DNA of 24,317 nt, taken from assembly GCA_030596915.1 (NCBI GenBank), contig JAUVSX010000001.1, positions 1 to 24,317 on the forward strand, in the 5' to 3' direction. Origin of the DNA: Chloroflexota bacterium. GTDB taxonomy: Bacteria > Chloroflexota > Anaerolineae > B4-G1. The notes below the pieces were generated by a model. The model worked only from the letters and a program-made list of their open reading frames with translations. It was not told the origin of the DNA and did not search any database. Below, piece by piece: positions 1-7,585 of the stretch (position 1 is its first letter; each line of letters opens with the position of its first letter). Position numbers and translations under genes: made by a program.

Positions 1-1350
1 ATGGTGCGGCTCACCACGCGCATCTCCCATTCGAGCACCGTCGTCGAGCTTGGGGAGCGGACTGCCGAGGAGAGTAGCGGGCCGTGCGAATACCGCATCG
101 ATCGCGCAAAGTACGTAATGGTGCCGGGAAATGCGCGGCGACGGCATCCCGTCGTGGAGGAGCGTCTCGGTCACATCAGGGAATTCGCCGAGACCTTTCC
201 CTACAACAGGGTGGAGATGGGCGACACGAGCCTGGGCATCATCACGAATGGTGTAGCGTACACATACGCCCGTGAGGTCTTCCCGGACGCCTCCTTCCTC
301 AAGTTAGGTATGACATACCCCCTTCCACAGCAGATGATCCGCGAATTCGCGTCCGAGGTTGACCGGTTGGTCGTCATTGAGGAGTTGGACCCTTTCATCG
401 AGGAAGAGATCCGGCTGATGGGCATCCCGGTGGAGGGCAAGAGCATCTTTCCCTTGTGCGGCGAGCTCGATCCCACGGTGGTGCGCCGCTGCGCCATCGA
501 CGCAGGGTTGCTGCCGGCGTCCGCTGCTGTAGACGCGCGAGCGGCAGTGCCGAAGGGCCTGCCGGCGCGCCCCCCACTGCTCTGCCCGGGCTGCCCGCAC
601 CGTGGCCTGTTCCTGATGACCAACAAATTCGAACTGGTCGTCAACGGCGACATCGGGTGCTACACGCTGGGATTCCTGCCTCCCCTCTCGGCGCTGCACA
701 CGTGCGGCTGTATGGGAGCCAGCATCGGGCAAGCCCACGGCGTCAGCAAAGCCGGCATCACTCAGAAGCACGCGGCGGTGATCGGCGACTCAACGTTCTT
801 CCACACGGGGATGCCAGCGCTGCTGAACGTGGCCTACAACCAGAGCGATACGGTTGTGATCATCCTGGACAACCGCACGACGGCAATGACGGGCCATCAG
901 CATCATCCAGGCACGGGGGAGACGCTGATGGGGCAGCCAACGCACGCGGTCGAGTTCGAGGCCCTCGCGCGGGCTCTTGGCATTGAGCGGGTGCACACTG
1001 TCGATCCCTATGACCTGAAACAGGTGGAGACGGCTCTGCGCGACTGCCTGGAGGCTAGCGGCCCTGCAGTTATCATATCGCGGCGGGAGTGCGCGCTGCT
1101 GCCAGCAGCCCGGAAGCAGTGGTTGGCGCTCGAGGTCGATCAGGCGCGATGCAATGGTTGCGGTCTTTGCTTTCAGGTCGCGTGCCCGGCTATCGTCAAG
1201 GATAGTAAGCTGGACGAGAAGACCGGTCGGCCCAAGGCCAGGATCGATCCGCTGCTATGCACAGGGTGTGAGGTGTGCGCGCAGGTGTGTGCGCGCCAGG
1301 CGATACTGCTGCGAGCCGAGATGGCGGAGAGGGAGACGCAAGGCGCATGA
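1..1350 (+). CDS. iorA: Indolepyruvate ferredoxin oxidoreductase, alpha subunit (5' part missing)
   Basis: Catalytic subunit of the thiamine-diphosphate enzyme that oxidatively decarboxylates aryl-pyruvates to aryl-acetyl-CoA and passes electrons to ferredoxin. The frame is open from base 1 and begins inside the family's middle part (RLTTRISHS follows the first two residues), so about the first quarter to third of a roughly 600-residue protein lies outside the window; the ATG at base 1 is probably internal. Visible: CPGCPHRG (residues 195-202), thiamine-diphosphate region NGDIGCYTLG (215-224) and GDSTFFHTG (262-270) to ILDNRTTAMTG (288-298). A C-terminal ferredoxin-like domain has two cysteine sets, C384-C387-C390-C395 and C420-C423-C426-C430. 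The first has four residues before its last Cys, a spacing known in this family. The stop overlaps the iorB start (ATGA), implying coupled translation. Confidence 0.93.
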   Translation: MVRLTTRISHSSTVVELGERTAEESSGPCEYRIDRAKYVMVPGNARRRHPVVEERLGHIREFAETFPYNRVEMGDTSLGIITNGVAYTYAREVFPDASFLKLGMTYPLPQQMIREFASEVDRLVVIEELDPFIEEEIRLMGIPVEGKSIFPLCGELDPTVVRRCAIDAGLLPASAAVDARAAVPKGLPARPPLLCPGCPHRGLFLMTNKFELVVNGDIGCYTLGFLPPLSALHTCGCMGASIGQAHGVSKAGITQKHAAVIGDSTFFHTGMPALLNVAYNQSDTVVIILDNRTTAMTGHQHHPGTGETLMGQPTHAVEFEALARALGIERVHTVDPYDLKQVETALRDCLEASGPAVIISRRECALLPAARKQWLALEVDQARCNGCGLCFQVACPAIVKDSKLDEKTGRPKARIDPLLCTGCEVCAQVCARQAILLRAEMAERETQGA

Positions 1351-1964
1351 GGGATCTGAACATTCTGTTGGTCGGTGTCGGCGGCCAGGGCACATTGCTG
1401 GCCAGCAATGTGGTGGCCCACGCCGGGGTGAGAGCCGGCTTCGATGTCAAGAAGGCCGAGGTGCACGGCATGGCTCAACGGGGCGGGAGCGTCAGCAGCC
1501 ACACGCGCTGGGGCGACAAGATTCGCTCGCCCCTCATCGGACGGGGCGAGGTCGACTACCTGGTATCGGTCGAGAGGTTGGAGGCCCTGCGGTACGTTGA
1601 TATGCTCCGCCCTGGCGGCACGGCACTCATAGGCGATATGCGCATCCCGCCGCTCTCCGTCAGCTCTGGCAGCGACGTCTATCCCGATGATGAACAGGTA
1701 CGGCGCATCGTGGGTGAGGTGACCGAGAGGGTATACTTCGTCCCCAGCATATCGCTTGCTGAGGAGGCGGGCAACGTGCGCGCACATAACGTCGTGGTTC
1801 TCGGCGCCCTCTCCGCCTTCATCGACGAAGTCACGCCGGAAACCTGGCTGCAGGTCATCGCAGAATGGGTACCCCAACAGTTCATCGAGGTGAACCGGCG
1901 GGCCTTCGAGGCAGGACGGAAGATTGGCGCGTCCCAGGCAAAGGAGAAATCACAAGATGGCTGA
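1347..1964 (+). CDS. iorB: Indolepyruvate ferredoxin oxidoreductase, beta subunit
   Basis: Gamma-type subunit of 2-oxoacid ferredoxin oxidoreductases, 205 residues, the normal size for IorB. It begins with the nucleotide-fold motif LLVGVGGQGTLLAS (residues 7-20) and contains HGMAQRGGSV (40-49), both hallmarks of the family. I chose the ATG at 1347 because it overlaps the iorA stop in an ATGA arrangement and places the glycine motif right at the N-terminus; the frame is open further upstream, but only inside iorA's cysteine-rich end. The last codons overlap the start of paaK by 8 bases. Cytoplasmic; forms the enzyme with IorA. Supplies aryl-acetyl-CoA, tying this operon to phenylalanine, tyrosine and tryptophan breakdown or the reverse carboxylation. 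Confidence 0.93.
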   Translation: MRDLNILLVGVGGQGTLLASNVVAHAGVRAGFDVKKAEVHGMAQRGGSVSSHTRWGDKIRSPLIGRGEVDYLVSVERLEALRYVDMLRPGGTALIGDMRIPPLSVSSGSDVYPDDEQVRRIVGEVTERVYFVPSISLAEEAGNVRAHNVVVLGALSAFIDEVTPETWLQVIAEWVPQQFIEVNRRAFEAGRKIGASQAKEKSQDG

Positions 1965-3282
1965 GAAGCAGGTGCTGATCTGGAATGAAGCGTTGGAGAC
2001 GATGCCGCGTCTGGAGCTGGAGACACTCCAACTGGCGCGGCTCAAGGAGGCGGTAGCCCGGGTTACGGCGACCGTACCCTTCTACAAGGACCTCTACGCC
2101 AAGGCGAACGTATCGGATGACGACATCCAGTCCTTGGAGGACATCTCCAAGCTCCCCTTCACCTACAAGCAGGACCTGCGGTCCCACTATCCCTTCGGCA
2201 TGTTCGCGGTGCCGGTAGGCGAGCTCAGGCAGATCCACGCCACCAGTGGGACGACCGGCAAGATGACGGTGACAGGTTACACGTCGAGCGACATGGAGAT
2301 CTGGGCGGAAACGATGGCGCGGGTCTACACAGCGGGGGGAGCCACCGGCGACGACATGATCCACAACGCCTACGGCTACGGCCTGTTCACCGGCGGCCTG
2401 GGTTTCCACATCGGCGCGGAGAAGATCGGAGCCACAGTGATCCCGGTCTCCGGGGGCTTGACTCGCCGGCAGATCGAGATTATGCGGGACTTCGGATCCA
2501 CGGTTCTGAACTGCACACCCTCCTACGCGTTGGTGCTCTCCGAGGCGGCAGCAGAGATGGGGATCGACCTGCGCACGGACACGAAGCTGCGGATCGGCTT
2601 CTTCGGCGCTGAGCCTTGGACGGAACTCATGCGCGAAGACATCGAGGCGCGGATGGGCCTGGAGGCATACGACATCTACGGCTTGGCGGAGATCATTGGT
2701 CCGGGCGTCTCGGTGGAGTGTCCCTACCACACTGGCCTCCACATCGCAGAGGATCACTTCTACCCGGAGATCATCGACCCAGAGACGGGCGACGCATTGG
2801 GCTACGACCAGCTCGGCGAGCTGGTCTTCACCACGCTCACCAAGGAGGGGCTACCCATCATCCGCTACCGCACACGTGACCGCACGATACGGCGGGCGGA
2901 GACCTGCTCGTGTGGCCGCACGATGGTGCGGATGGAGAAAGTGCTGGGTCGCACCGACGATATGCTCATCATCCGCGGTGTGAACGTCTTCCCCTCCCAG
3001 GTCGAGCACGTGTTGCTCGAGTTCGAGGAACTGGAGCCCCAGTACGTCATCTATGTGGATCGTGAGAAGGACCGCCTGGACACGCTGGAGGTGTGTGTCG
3101 AGGCCTGCCAGCCGGTCTTCGCCCAAGGTGAGGCTGTGCTTGCGGAGGTGACCAGGAGGGTCAGAGCAGCGATGCAGGAGACCCTCTACGTATCAACCAT
3201 TATCACGGTCGTCGAGCCTGGCTCGATCCAGCGCAGCCTGGGCAAGGCCAAGCGTGTCGTCGATCGGCGCGGCCTGGGGTAG
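1957..3282 (+). CDS. paaK: Phenylacetate-CoA ligase (AMP-forming)
   Basis: Adenylate-forming ligase that activates phenylacetate or related aryl-acetates to CoA thioesters; 441 residues, the usual length for PaaK. Motifs seen: phosphate loop SGTTGK (97-102), YDIYGLAE (238-245), RYRTRDRT (303-310), GRTDDMLIIRG (331-341) and a C-terminal SLGKAKRV in which K430 is the expected catalytic lysine. The ATG at 1957 is preferred over an in-frame upstream start at 1924 because AAGGAG lies 10 bases before it and the protein then starts at the usual family position. It overlaps iorB by 8 bases, so iorAB-paaK is a translationally coupled operon. In archaea and anaerobes IorAB and this ligase act on the same aryl-acetyl pool. 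The exact aryl substrate cannot be read from sequence. Confidence 0.93.
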   Translation: MAEKQVLIWNEALETMPRLELETLQLARLKEAVARVTATVPFYKDLYAKANVSDDDIQSLEDISKLPFTYKQDLRSHYPFGMFAVPVGELRQIHATSGTTGKMTVTGYTSSDMEIWAETMARVYTAGGATGDDMIHNAYGYGLFTGGLGFHIGAEKIGATVIPVSGGLTRRQIEIMRDFGSTVLNCTPSYALVLSEAAAEMGIDLRTDTKLRIGFFGAEPWTELMREDIEARMGLEAYDIYGLAEIIGPGVSVECPYHTGLHIAEDHFYPEIIDPETGDALGYDQLGELVFTTLTKEGLPIIRYRTRDRTIRRAETCSCGRTMVRMEKVLGRTDDMLIIRGVNVFPSQVEHVLLEFEELEPQYVIYVDREKDRLDTLEVCVEACQPVFAQGEAVLAEVTRRVRAAMQETLYVSTIITVVEPGSIQRSLGKAKRVVDRRGLG

Positions 3283-3335
3283 CGAGCGGCTCTAGACCCC
3301 GTGTCCATCGGCGCCCGATCCCGTCACATCAACGA

Positions 3336-4655
3336 ATGACAGCAACCGAGAAGTCGCAGACGCGCGGCGCCGGGCTGCACTACGGGTGGGTGATCCTGGC
3401 CGTCAGCATGCTGACGGTGATGGGTAGCATCGGCCTCGCCCGGTTCGTCTACACGCTGATCCTGCCCTCGATGCAAGACGCGCTGGGTCTAAGCAACACC
3501 CAGGCCGGGGGATTGGCCACCGCCAATTTTCTAGGATACCTGGCGCTGGCGGTCATCAGCGGGGTCGTGGCCAGCCGCCACGGCCCGCGCCGGGTGGTCG
3601 CCGTCTCGATGCTCGTCACCGGACTCGCGATGGTGCTCACGGGGATGGCAAGCAGCTTCCAGGGGGCGTTGGTGCTGCGGTTTGTGACCGGCGCTGGGAG
3701 CGGGGGGAGCAACGTCCCCGTGATGGCGCTGGTGCCGGCCTGGTTTGCTGCACGACGGCGAGGACTGGCAACAGGCATCGCTGTGGGAGGCTCCAGCCTG
3801 GGGCTGATTCTGATGGGTCCTCTGGTGCCACGTGTCCTCGAGGCTTTCGGCGCCGACGGCTGGCGATGTAGCTGGTACATCCTCGGCGCGCTCGTCTTGC
3901 TCGTGGGCATCCTCGGCTATGTACTGCTGCGGGATCGCCCGGAGGAGAAGGGACTGCGACCCATCGCCGCCGCTCCTCCCGCAGTTGAGCGGGAACAGGG
4001 CGAGGTGGCGCGCCGGCCTGCCCTCGGAGATGCACAGGACGGGGGACCCCCCCTGAACTGGAAACGCATCTACCGCTCCGGCCCAATGTGGCACCTCGCC
4101 TTCGTGTACGTCGCTTTTGGCTTCTCCTATGTGATCTACGGTACCTTCTTCGCCAAGTATCTCATAGTCGAAGGAGGCTACTCAAGGCAGGCCGTCGGAA
4201 GCCTGTGGGCCGTCGTAGGGTGGATCAGCATCTTCTCGGGATTGGCCTGGGGCAGCATCTCGGACGTGATCGGGCGCAACTACGCGTTGGCACTCGTCTA
4301 CCTCGTGCAGGCGGTCTCCTACGCCACGTTTGCCCTATGGCCAAGCCCGGCCGGGTTCACCGCCTCAGCCATTGCCTTCGGACTGACAGGGTGGAGCATC
4401 CCAGGCATCGTGGCGGCCGCGTGCGGCGACTACGTAGGCGCACGGCTTGCGCCTGCCGCTTTCGGATTTGTGACGTTGTTCTTCGGCTTGGGACAGGCCG
4501 CAGGACCGAGCGTAGCGGGCCTCCTTGCCGACGCGACAAGTTCGTTCGGACCAGCCTTCCTGGTCGCCGCGGGTGTGGCCGTGTTGGGCGCGCTTGGATC
4601 ACTGTTGCTGCGCCCACCGCGTGCGGCAGCCGGGATGGCATCTCAGGGACTCTGA
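3336..4655 (+). CDS. MFS transporter, 12 transmembrane helices
   Basis: Major facilitator superfamily permease of 439 residues. The N-terminal half begins HYGWVILAVSM and has alternating hydrophobic helices. A loop between helices 2 and 3 carries the MFS pattern ASRHGPRRV. A cytoplasmic charged linker (about residues 195-240) separates the two six-helix halves, and the second half repeats the loop signature as WGSISDVIGRNY. The general look (LARFVYTLILPSMQ near the N-terminus) resembles the YbfB/YjiJ-like and oxalate/formate-antiporter-like groups. It starts 53 bases after paaK on the same strand and is probably in the same transcript. Substrate is unknown; given its neighbours, an aromatic or other carboxylic acid is a reasonable guess but only inference. 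Confidence 0.85.
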   Translation: MTATEKSQTRGAGLHYGWVILAVSMLTVMGSIGLARFVYTLILPSMQDALGLSNTQAGGLATANFLGYLALAVISGVVASRHGPRRVVAVSMLVTGLAMVLTGMASSFQGALVLRFVTGAGSGGSNVPVMALVPAWFAARRRGLATGIAVGGSSLGLILMGPLVPRVLEAFGADGWRCSWYILGALVLLVGILGYVLLRDRPEEKGLRPIAAAPPAVEREQGEVARRPALGDAQDGGPPLNWKRIYRSGPMWHLAFVYVAFGFSYVIYGTFFAKYLIVEGGYSRQAVGSLWAVVGWISIFSGLAWGSISDVIGRNYALALVYLVQAVSYATFALWPSPAGFTASAIAFGLTGWSIPGIVAAACGDYVGARLAPAAFGFVTLFFGLGQAAGPSVAGLLADATSSFGPAFLVAAGVAVLGALGSLLLRPPRAAAGMASQGL

Positions 4656-4748
4656 CGCGTGAGCTTCGAGACCAAGCACAGATGAGAGATCGTGGTGATG
4701 GCCGGCATACGGTATGCGCGGAGATGAGAGAGGACGTCTGATAGGGGT

Positions 4749-5165
4749 ATGGACATAGACCTGGTGCGCCAGCACGTCCGCAATGACCCATTCGCCCGTT
4801 TCTTGGGCATTGAGCTCTTGGAGATGGACGAGGGGAGCAGCAAGGTGGCGCTCACCGTGGGTGAGCACATGCTCAACTTCCACGGTGTCCCTCACGGCGG
4901 CGTCATCTTCTCTCTCGCCGACGCCGCCTTCGCTGCCGCGTGCAATTCCTACGGCCAGGCGGCAGTAGCCCTCAACGTGAACATCAGCTTCATCTCTGCT
5001 GTGCCGGTGGGCACACGCCTCGTTGCCGAGGCGACGGAGGAGAGTCTGGGGCGCCGAACCGGTCTCTACCGTATGGCCGCCACGACAGAAGCGGGTGATT
5101 TGGTGGCGCTGTGTCACGGAACGGCCTATCGCCGGAATCGCCCGCTGATGCCCGATCTGGACTGA
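4749..5165 (+). CDS. paaI: PaaI-family hotdog acyl-CoA thioesterase
   Basis: Single hotdog domain of 138 residues, the family's usual size. The central helix carries NFHGVPHGGVIFSLADAAF (43-61), which contains the conserved HGG and the acidic residue D58 expected to be catalytic in PaaI-type enzymes. PaaI enzymes hydrolyse (hydroxy)phenylacetyl-CoA and related aryl-CoA esters, acting as a release valve when CoA becomes trapped. Position downstream of iorAB-paaK fits: it would undo the ligase product. The start at 4749 has only a short purine stretch (AGGGG) directly before it. It lies 93 bases after the MFS gene and ends 11 bases before a strong terminator hairpin, so it is the last gene of the plus-strand operon. 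Substrate is inferred from context. Confidence 0.85.
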   Translation: MDIDLVRQHVRNDPFARFLGIELLEMDEGSSKVALTVGEHMLNFHGVPHGGVIFSLADAAFAAACNSYGQAAVALNVNISFISAVPVGTRLVAEATEESLGRRTGLYRMAATTEAGDLVALCHGTAYRRNRPLMPDLD

Positions 5166-5176
5166 GTCTACAGCGT

Positions 5177-5213
5177 ACTGGCCTGCTTTCCCTGAATGGG
5201 AAAGCAGGCCAGT
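5177..5213. terminator. Bidirectional terminator hairpin between convergent genes
   Basis: A perfect 16-bp stem, ACTGGCCTGCTTTCCC, pairs across the 5-base loop TGAAT. It sits between the stop of paaI (plus) and the stop of the aminotransferase (minus), 11 and 52 bases away. There is only a weak T-rich tail on the plus side (GTTGCGTTTG), so termination efficiency is uncertain, but length and placement make a shared terminator the best reading. Confidence 0.85.
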
Positions 5214-5265
5214 GTTGCGTTTGTGAGGAATCCGCTGTCGTGGACGGGTTCAGGCCGCCAGGGGC

Positions 5266-6429
5266 CTATAGCATGCGCCTCATTCGCTCCTCGGCTGCCC
5301 GCAAAGTCGCCAGCTTCTTGGGGAATGCAAAGCGCACGCTCCGGTCGCCGTAGCCCGGCAATGAGTAGAAGACGCTGCCCGGAACGACCGCGACGCCCAC
5401 CTCCTCCACCATCCAGATGGCAAAACGCACAGAATCCCACTCAGCCTGGGGAGCGGGCACCTGGCTGTAGTCAGCCATGATGTAGTAGGAACCCTCCGGC
5501 TCAGGCGCTCTGAATCCGATATCCCTCAGGATTCCCATGATCAGCGCACGCCGCTCGTGGTAGTCAGCCACCAGTTGATCGTAGTAACTCTGTGGGAAGT
5601 TGAGCGCGCTGACCGCTGCCACCTGAAGGGGCGTGGGCGCACAGACTGTGAGGAAATCGTGGACCGGGCGCACGGCGGCCGACAGGTCCGTCGGTGCGAT
5701 CGCGTAGCCCAATCTCCAACCTGTGATGGCGTAGGTCTTGCTCAGGCCGCCAACGGTGATCGTCCGGTCCTTGAGGGGCTCCAAGCTGCCGGGAAAGACG
5801 TGCTGGCGTCCATCGTATAGGATGCGATCGTAGATCTCGTCGGTGATCAACACCAGGTCGTTCCGCACCACCACGTCGATCACGCCAGCCAATTCCTCAT
5901 CGTCGAAGACTCGACCGGTGGGGTTGTGGGGTGTGTTCAGGATTAGAGCCCGTGTGCGTGGCGTGACGGCGCTGGCTAGCCGGCCTGGATCCAGACGGTA
6001 GCCTTCATCCTCCAGCGGCACGGCCACGGTCTTCGCGCCGGCGAAGATAGCAGATGGGATGTAGTTTTCGTGGGCAGGCTCGATGATAATCACCTCGTCT
6101 CCGGGGTTGAGCACGGCGAGTATTGCGGCGTTCATCGCTTCCGTGACGCCACAGCCAACGGTGACGTGCTTCTCCGGGTCCACCGGCCAGCCCAGCCGAG
6201 GGGTGTATTGCTCAGCCAGTGCCTCCCGCAGGGTGGCGTGCCCCCAGGTGGGGGAGTACTGGTTGTTGCCATCCATAATGGCCTTGACGGCGGCCTCCTT
6301 GAGTGCCAGAGGCGTATCGAAGTCCGGGAAGCCCTGGCTCAGGTTGATGGCGTCGTGCTGAATTGCCAGTCGCGTCATCTTTCGAATGACGGATTCCTGG
6401 AAATTAGAAATGCGCTCGGCGATCTGCAT
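5266..6429 (-). CDS. Class I aminotransferase, aromatic/kynurenine type
   Basis: Fold type I pyridoxal-phosphate aminotransferase of 387 residues. Motifs: SQGFPDFDTP (31-40), NTPHNPTG (165-172), ITDEIYD (195-201), the cofactor lysine K231 in GGLSKTYAITGWRLGY (227-242), and the carboxylate-binding arginine in RFAFPK (R366). PEGSYYIMADYS near 311-322 resembles the kynurenine/glutamine-K/methionine aminotransferase group, which accepts aromatic amino acids. I start it at 6429 because AAGGAGAG lies 6 bases before the ATG; an open frame continues 29 codons upstream without family similarity. It faces the iorAB-paaK-paaI operon and would produce the aryl-pyruvate that IorAB consumes. Precise amino acid specificity is not determinable here. 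Confidence 0.9.
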   Translation of the reverse strand: MQIAERISNFQESVIRKMTRLAIQHDAINLSQGFPDFDTPLALKEAAVKAIMDGNNQYSPTWGHATLREALAEQYTPRLGWPVDPEKHVTVGCGVTEAMNAAILAVLNPGDEVIIIEPAHENYIPSAIFAGAKTVAVPLEDEGYRLDPGRLASAVTPRTRALILNTPHNPTGRVFDDEELAGVIDVVVRNDLVLITDEIYDRILYDGRQHVFPGSLEPLKDRTITVGGLSKTYAITGWRLGYAIAPTDLSAAVRPVHDFLTVCAPTPLQVAAVSALNFPQSYYDQLVADYHERRALIMGILRDIGFRAPEPEGSYYIMADYSQVPAPQAEWDSVRFAIWMVEEVGVAVVPGSVFYSLPGYGDRSVRFAFPKKLATLRAAEERMRRML

Positions 6430-6453
6430 AGCGTCTCTCCTTGGTATGAGTTG

Positions 6454-6479
6454 AGGCACCAACCGCTCGATTGGTGCCT
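6454..6479 (-). promoter_or_regulatory. Hairpin in the leader of the aminotransferase gene
   Basis: AGGCACCAA and TTGGTGCCT form a perfect 9-bp stem with an 8-base loop, ending 25 bases before the aminotransferase start and just upstream of its ribosome binding site. There is no T-tract on the minus strand. It may be a transcriptional attenuator remnant, an mRNA-stabilising stem or a protein-binding palindrome. I see no leader peptide or T-box core motif that would identify it. Confidence 0.4.
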
Positions 6480-6859
6480 TCTTGGGGCCGCATTCGAGGG
6501 CGCAGGCGGATCCCACGGATCACGCGCTGCGCCGCGAGCCGGTGCGAAACAGGTACAGCCCGATTATGCGCAAACTGGCGCTGGTGTCAAATCGGGCTCG
6601 TGGTCAGTTGGAGATCTGACACCTAGATTTGGCCCAGAATAATCGACAAGTCATCGCACGGCCACGACACGCTCTGTGAAGCGAAAGCCTGTCAGGTTTC
6701 CACTGCATTGCCGTGGCGAAGCGCTCGGGCAGGGACCGCCCCCGGGCTTGTCGAGATCACTATGGTTGACATGATGGCTAATTGGGGCGAAAACAAGGTG
6801 TCAGGTTTCCAGAAGACCCTGGATGCTCCGGCCTCTCCTGCGGAGAGGACGATGGCCCG

Positions 6860-6892
6860 TTATGAACTTTGACAACATAGTCGGGCAATAGG
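6860..6892 (+). repeat. Solitary terminal-repeat relic, partner of 8069-8101
   Basis: This 33-base stretch (begins TTATGAACTT, ends GGGCAATAGG) matches the reverse complement of 8069-8101, the inner part of the right end of the IS630-type element, at 30 of 33 positions. The outermost GTAACGGC of that end is not preserved here. It is probably the decayed end of a second, related insertion; no transposase sequence remains next to it. Confidence 0.7.
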
Positions 6893-7015
6893 TCGAGTAC
6901 GGGATAGCGCTGGCTAGTGACACACATCGGTCCGACGCCCAGCCCAAGGCGAGACGCTCCCTGCCAAACGCGATCACCCCCGTTCCTCGGGGCCCCGTCC
7001 TCTATCACGCGCAAA

Positions 7016-7345
7016 GCCCCCGTCTCGGGGGCGTGGGGATGACGGCGGCTCAGGCCCAGAGAGGCGCTACCTGCGTGCGTCGCTGATTCTCCCCTTCTCC
7101 CAACGCGTCCGCAGGACGCGCTTGGGACGAGGGGGTCGGGGGGTGAGGGGTCATCGGCGACCGGCGGGAACGCCCGTCGAAGCGACAGACGTCTTCCCCT
7201 GCTAGCAGGGGAGGAGAGTGCGCTGCACCGGCACCGCTACCACGCCCTCGAGGACGAGGCCTCGTCCTCGAGGGCTTCTCGCACATGGGGAGCGAAGGTG
7301 CAACGCCTCTGCGCGTCCCACCGTCTCCCCCGAACCGGGGGAGAC
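7016..7345. repeat. Cluster of GC-rich palindromic (REP-like) units
   Basis: Five strong hairpins lie within 330 bases: GCCCCCG/CGGGGGC with a 3-base loop (7016-7032); CGCGTCC/GGACGCG extended by CCCAA/TTGGG (7099-7126); the palindrome TCCCCTGCTAGCAGGGGA (7195-7212); the 32-nt palindrome described separately; and GTCTCCCCC/GGGGGAGAC with a 5-base loop (7323-7345). The text between them (runs such as GAGGGGGTCGGGGGGTGAGGGG) resembles the dispersed intergenic repeats common in large environmental genomes. Whether copies occur elsewhere in this genome cannot be seen from one window. Confidence 0.65.
7244..7275. repeat. Perfect 32-nt palindrome
   Basis: GCCCTCGAGGACGAGG is followed immediately by its exact reverse complement, with no spacer. 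All 16 pairs are Watson-Crick. It contains an XhoI-like CTCGAG in each arm. With no loop it would form a cruciform rather than an ordinary RNA hairpin. Confidence 0.85.
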
Positions 7346-7585
7346 AAGGAGAGGGGGTGGAGTGGCTCCGTCGCTGAATCGCTGAATCGCCGATTCGCTT
7401 ACAGGATGACACAGATGAAAGAGAAACCTCGGGCGGCAGAATGCAGAATCCGTGAAATCCAATAATCTGTCGGCATCCGTGATTCAGATATGCCGGGGCG
7501 CATCAAGGAGCTGGCGGCGCGCAACCAGCACAACCTGTCGGCGCGCCCGACAGGCCCTCTTCCAGGGCGGCGCCACACGCTCGTA

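Larger units (their letters stand above)
6480..7585. other. Gene-poor stretch with repeats and insertion debris
   Basis: No convincing coding region. Open frames here lack family motifs, have no good ribosome binding site, and run through palindromes. What can be seen: two copies of TGTCAGGTTTCC near 6691 and 6799, a 7-bp inverted pair GGTGTCA/TGACACC near 6576-6624, a solitary IS630-type terminal repeat (6860-6892), and a run of strong GC-rich hairpins (7016-7345). The composition is what one expects of an insertion-prone spacer between unrelated operons. Confidence 0.6.

Noticed and set aside
456..986. 176-codon plus-strand frame inside iorA
   Set aside because: Shadow of iorA in another frame, with an Arg/Ala/Gly-biased composition and no family similarity.
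6553..6573. Third copy of the IS630-type end (GCCCGATTATG)
   Set aside because: Only about 11 bases match and similarity does not extend; likely chance.
6764..6874. Possible 36-residue gene starting MVDMMANWGENK
   Set aside because: No ribosome binding site, and its 3' end lies in the transposon-end relic; likely chance.
7016..7345. CRISPR array
   Set aside because: The hairpins differ from each other and there is no regular repeat-spacer period and no cas gene.
7490..7585. Frame starting MPGRIKELAARNQHNL just left of the IS element, possibly a gene interrupted by it
   Set aside because: When the element and one TA are removed in silico the frame does not join to the protein-like tail on the right (LRRVDLQPYHQW), so no interrupted gene can be shown.
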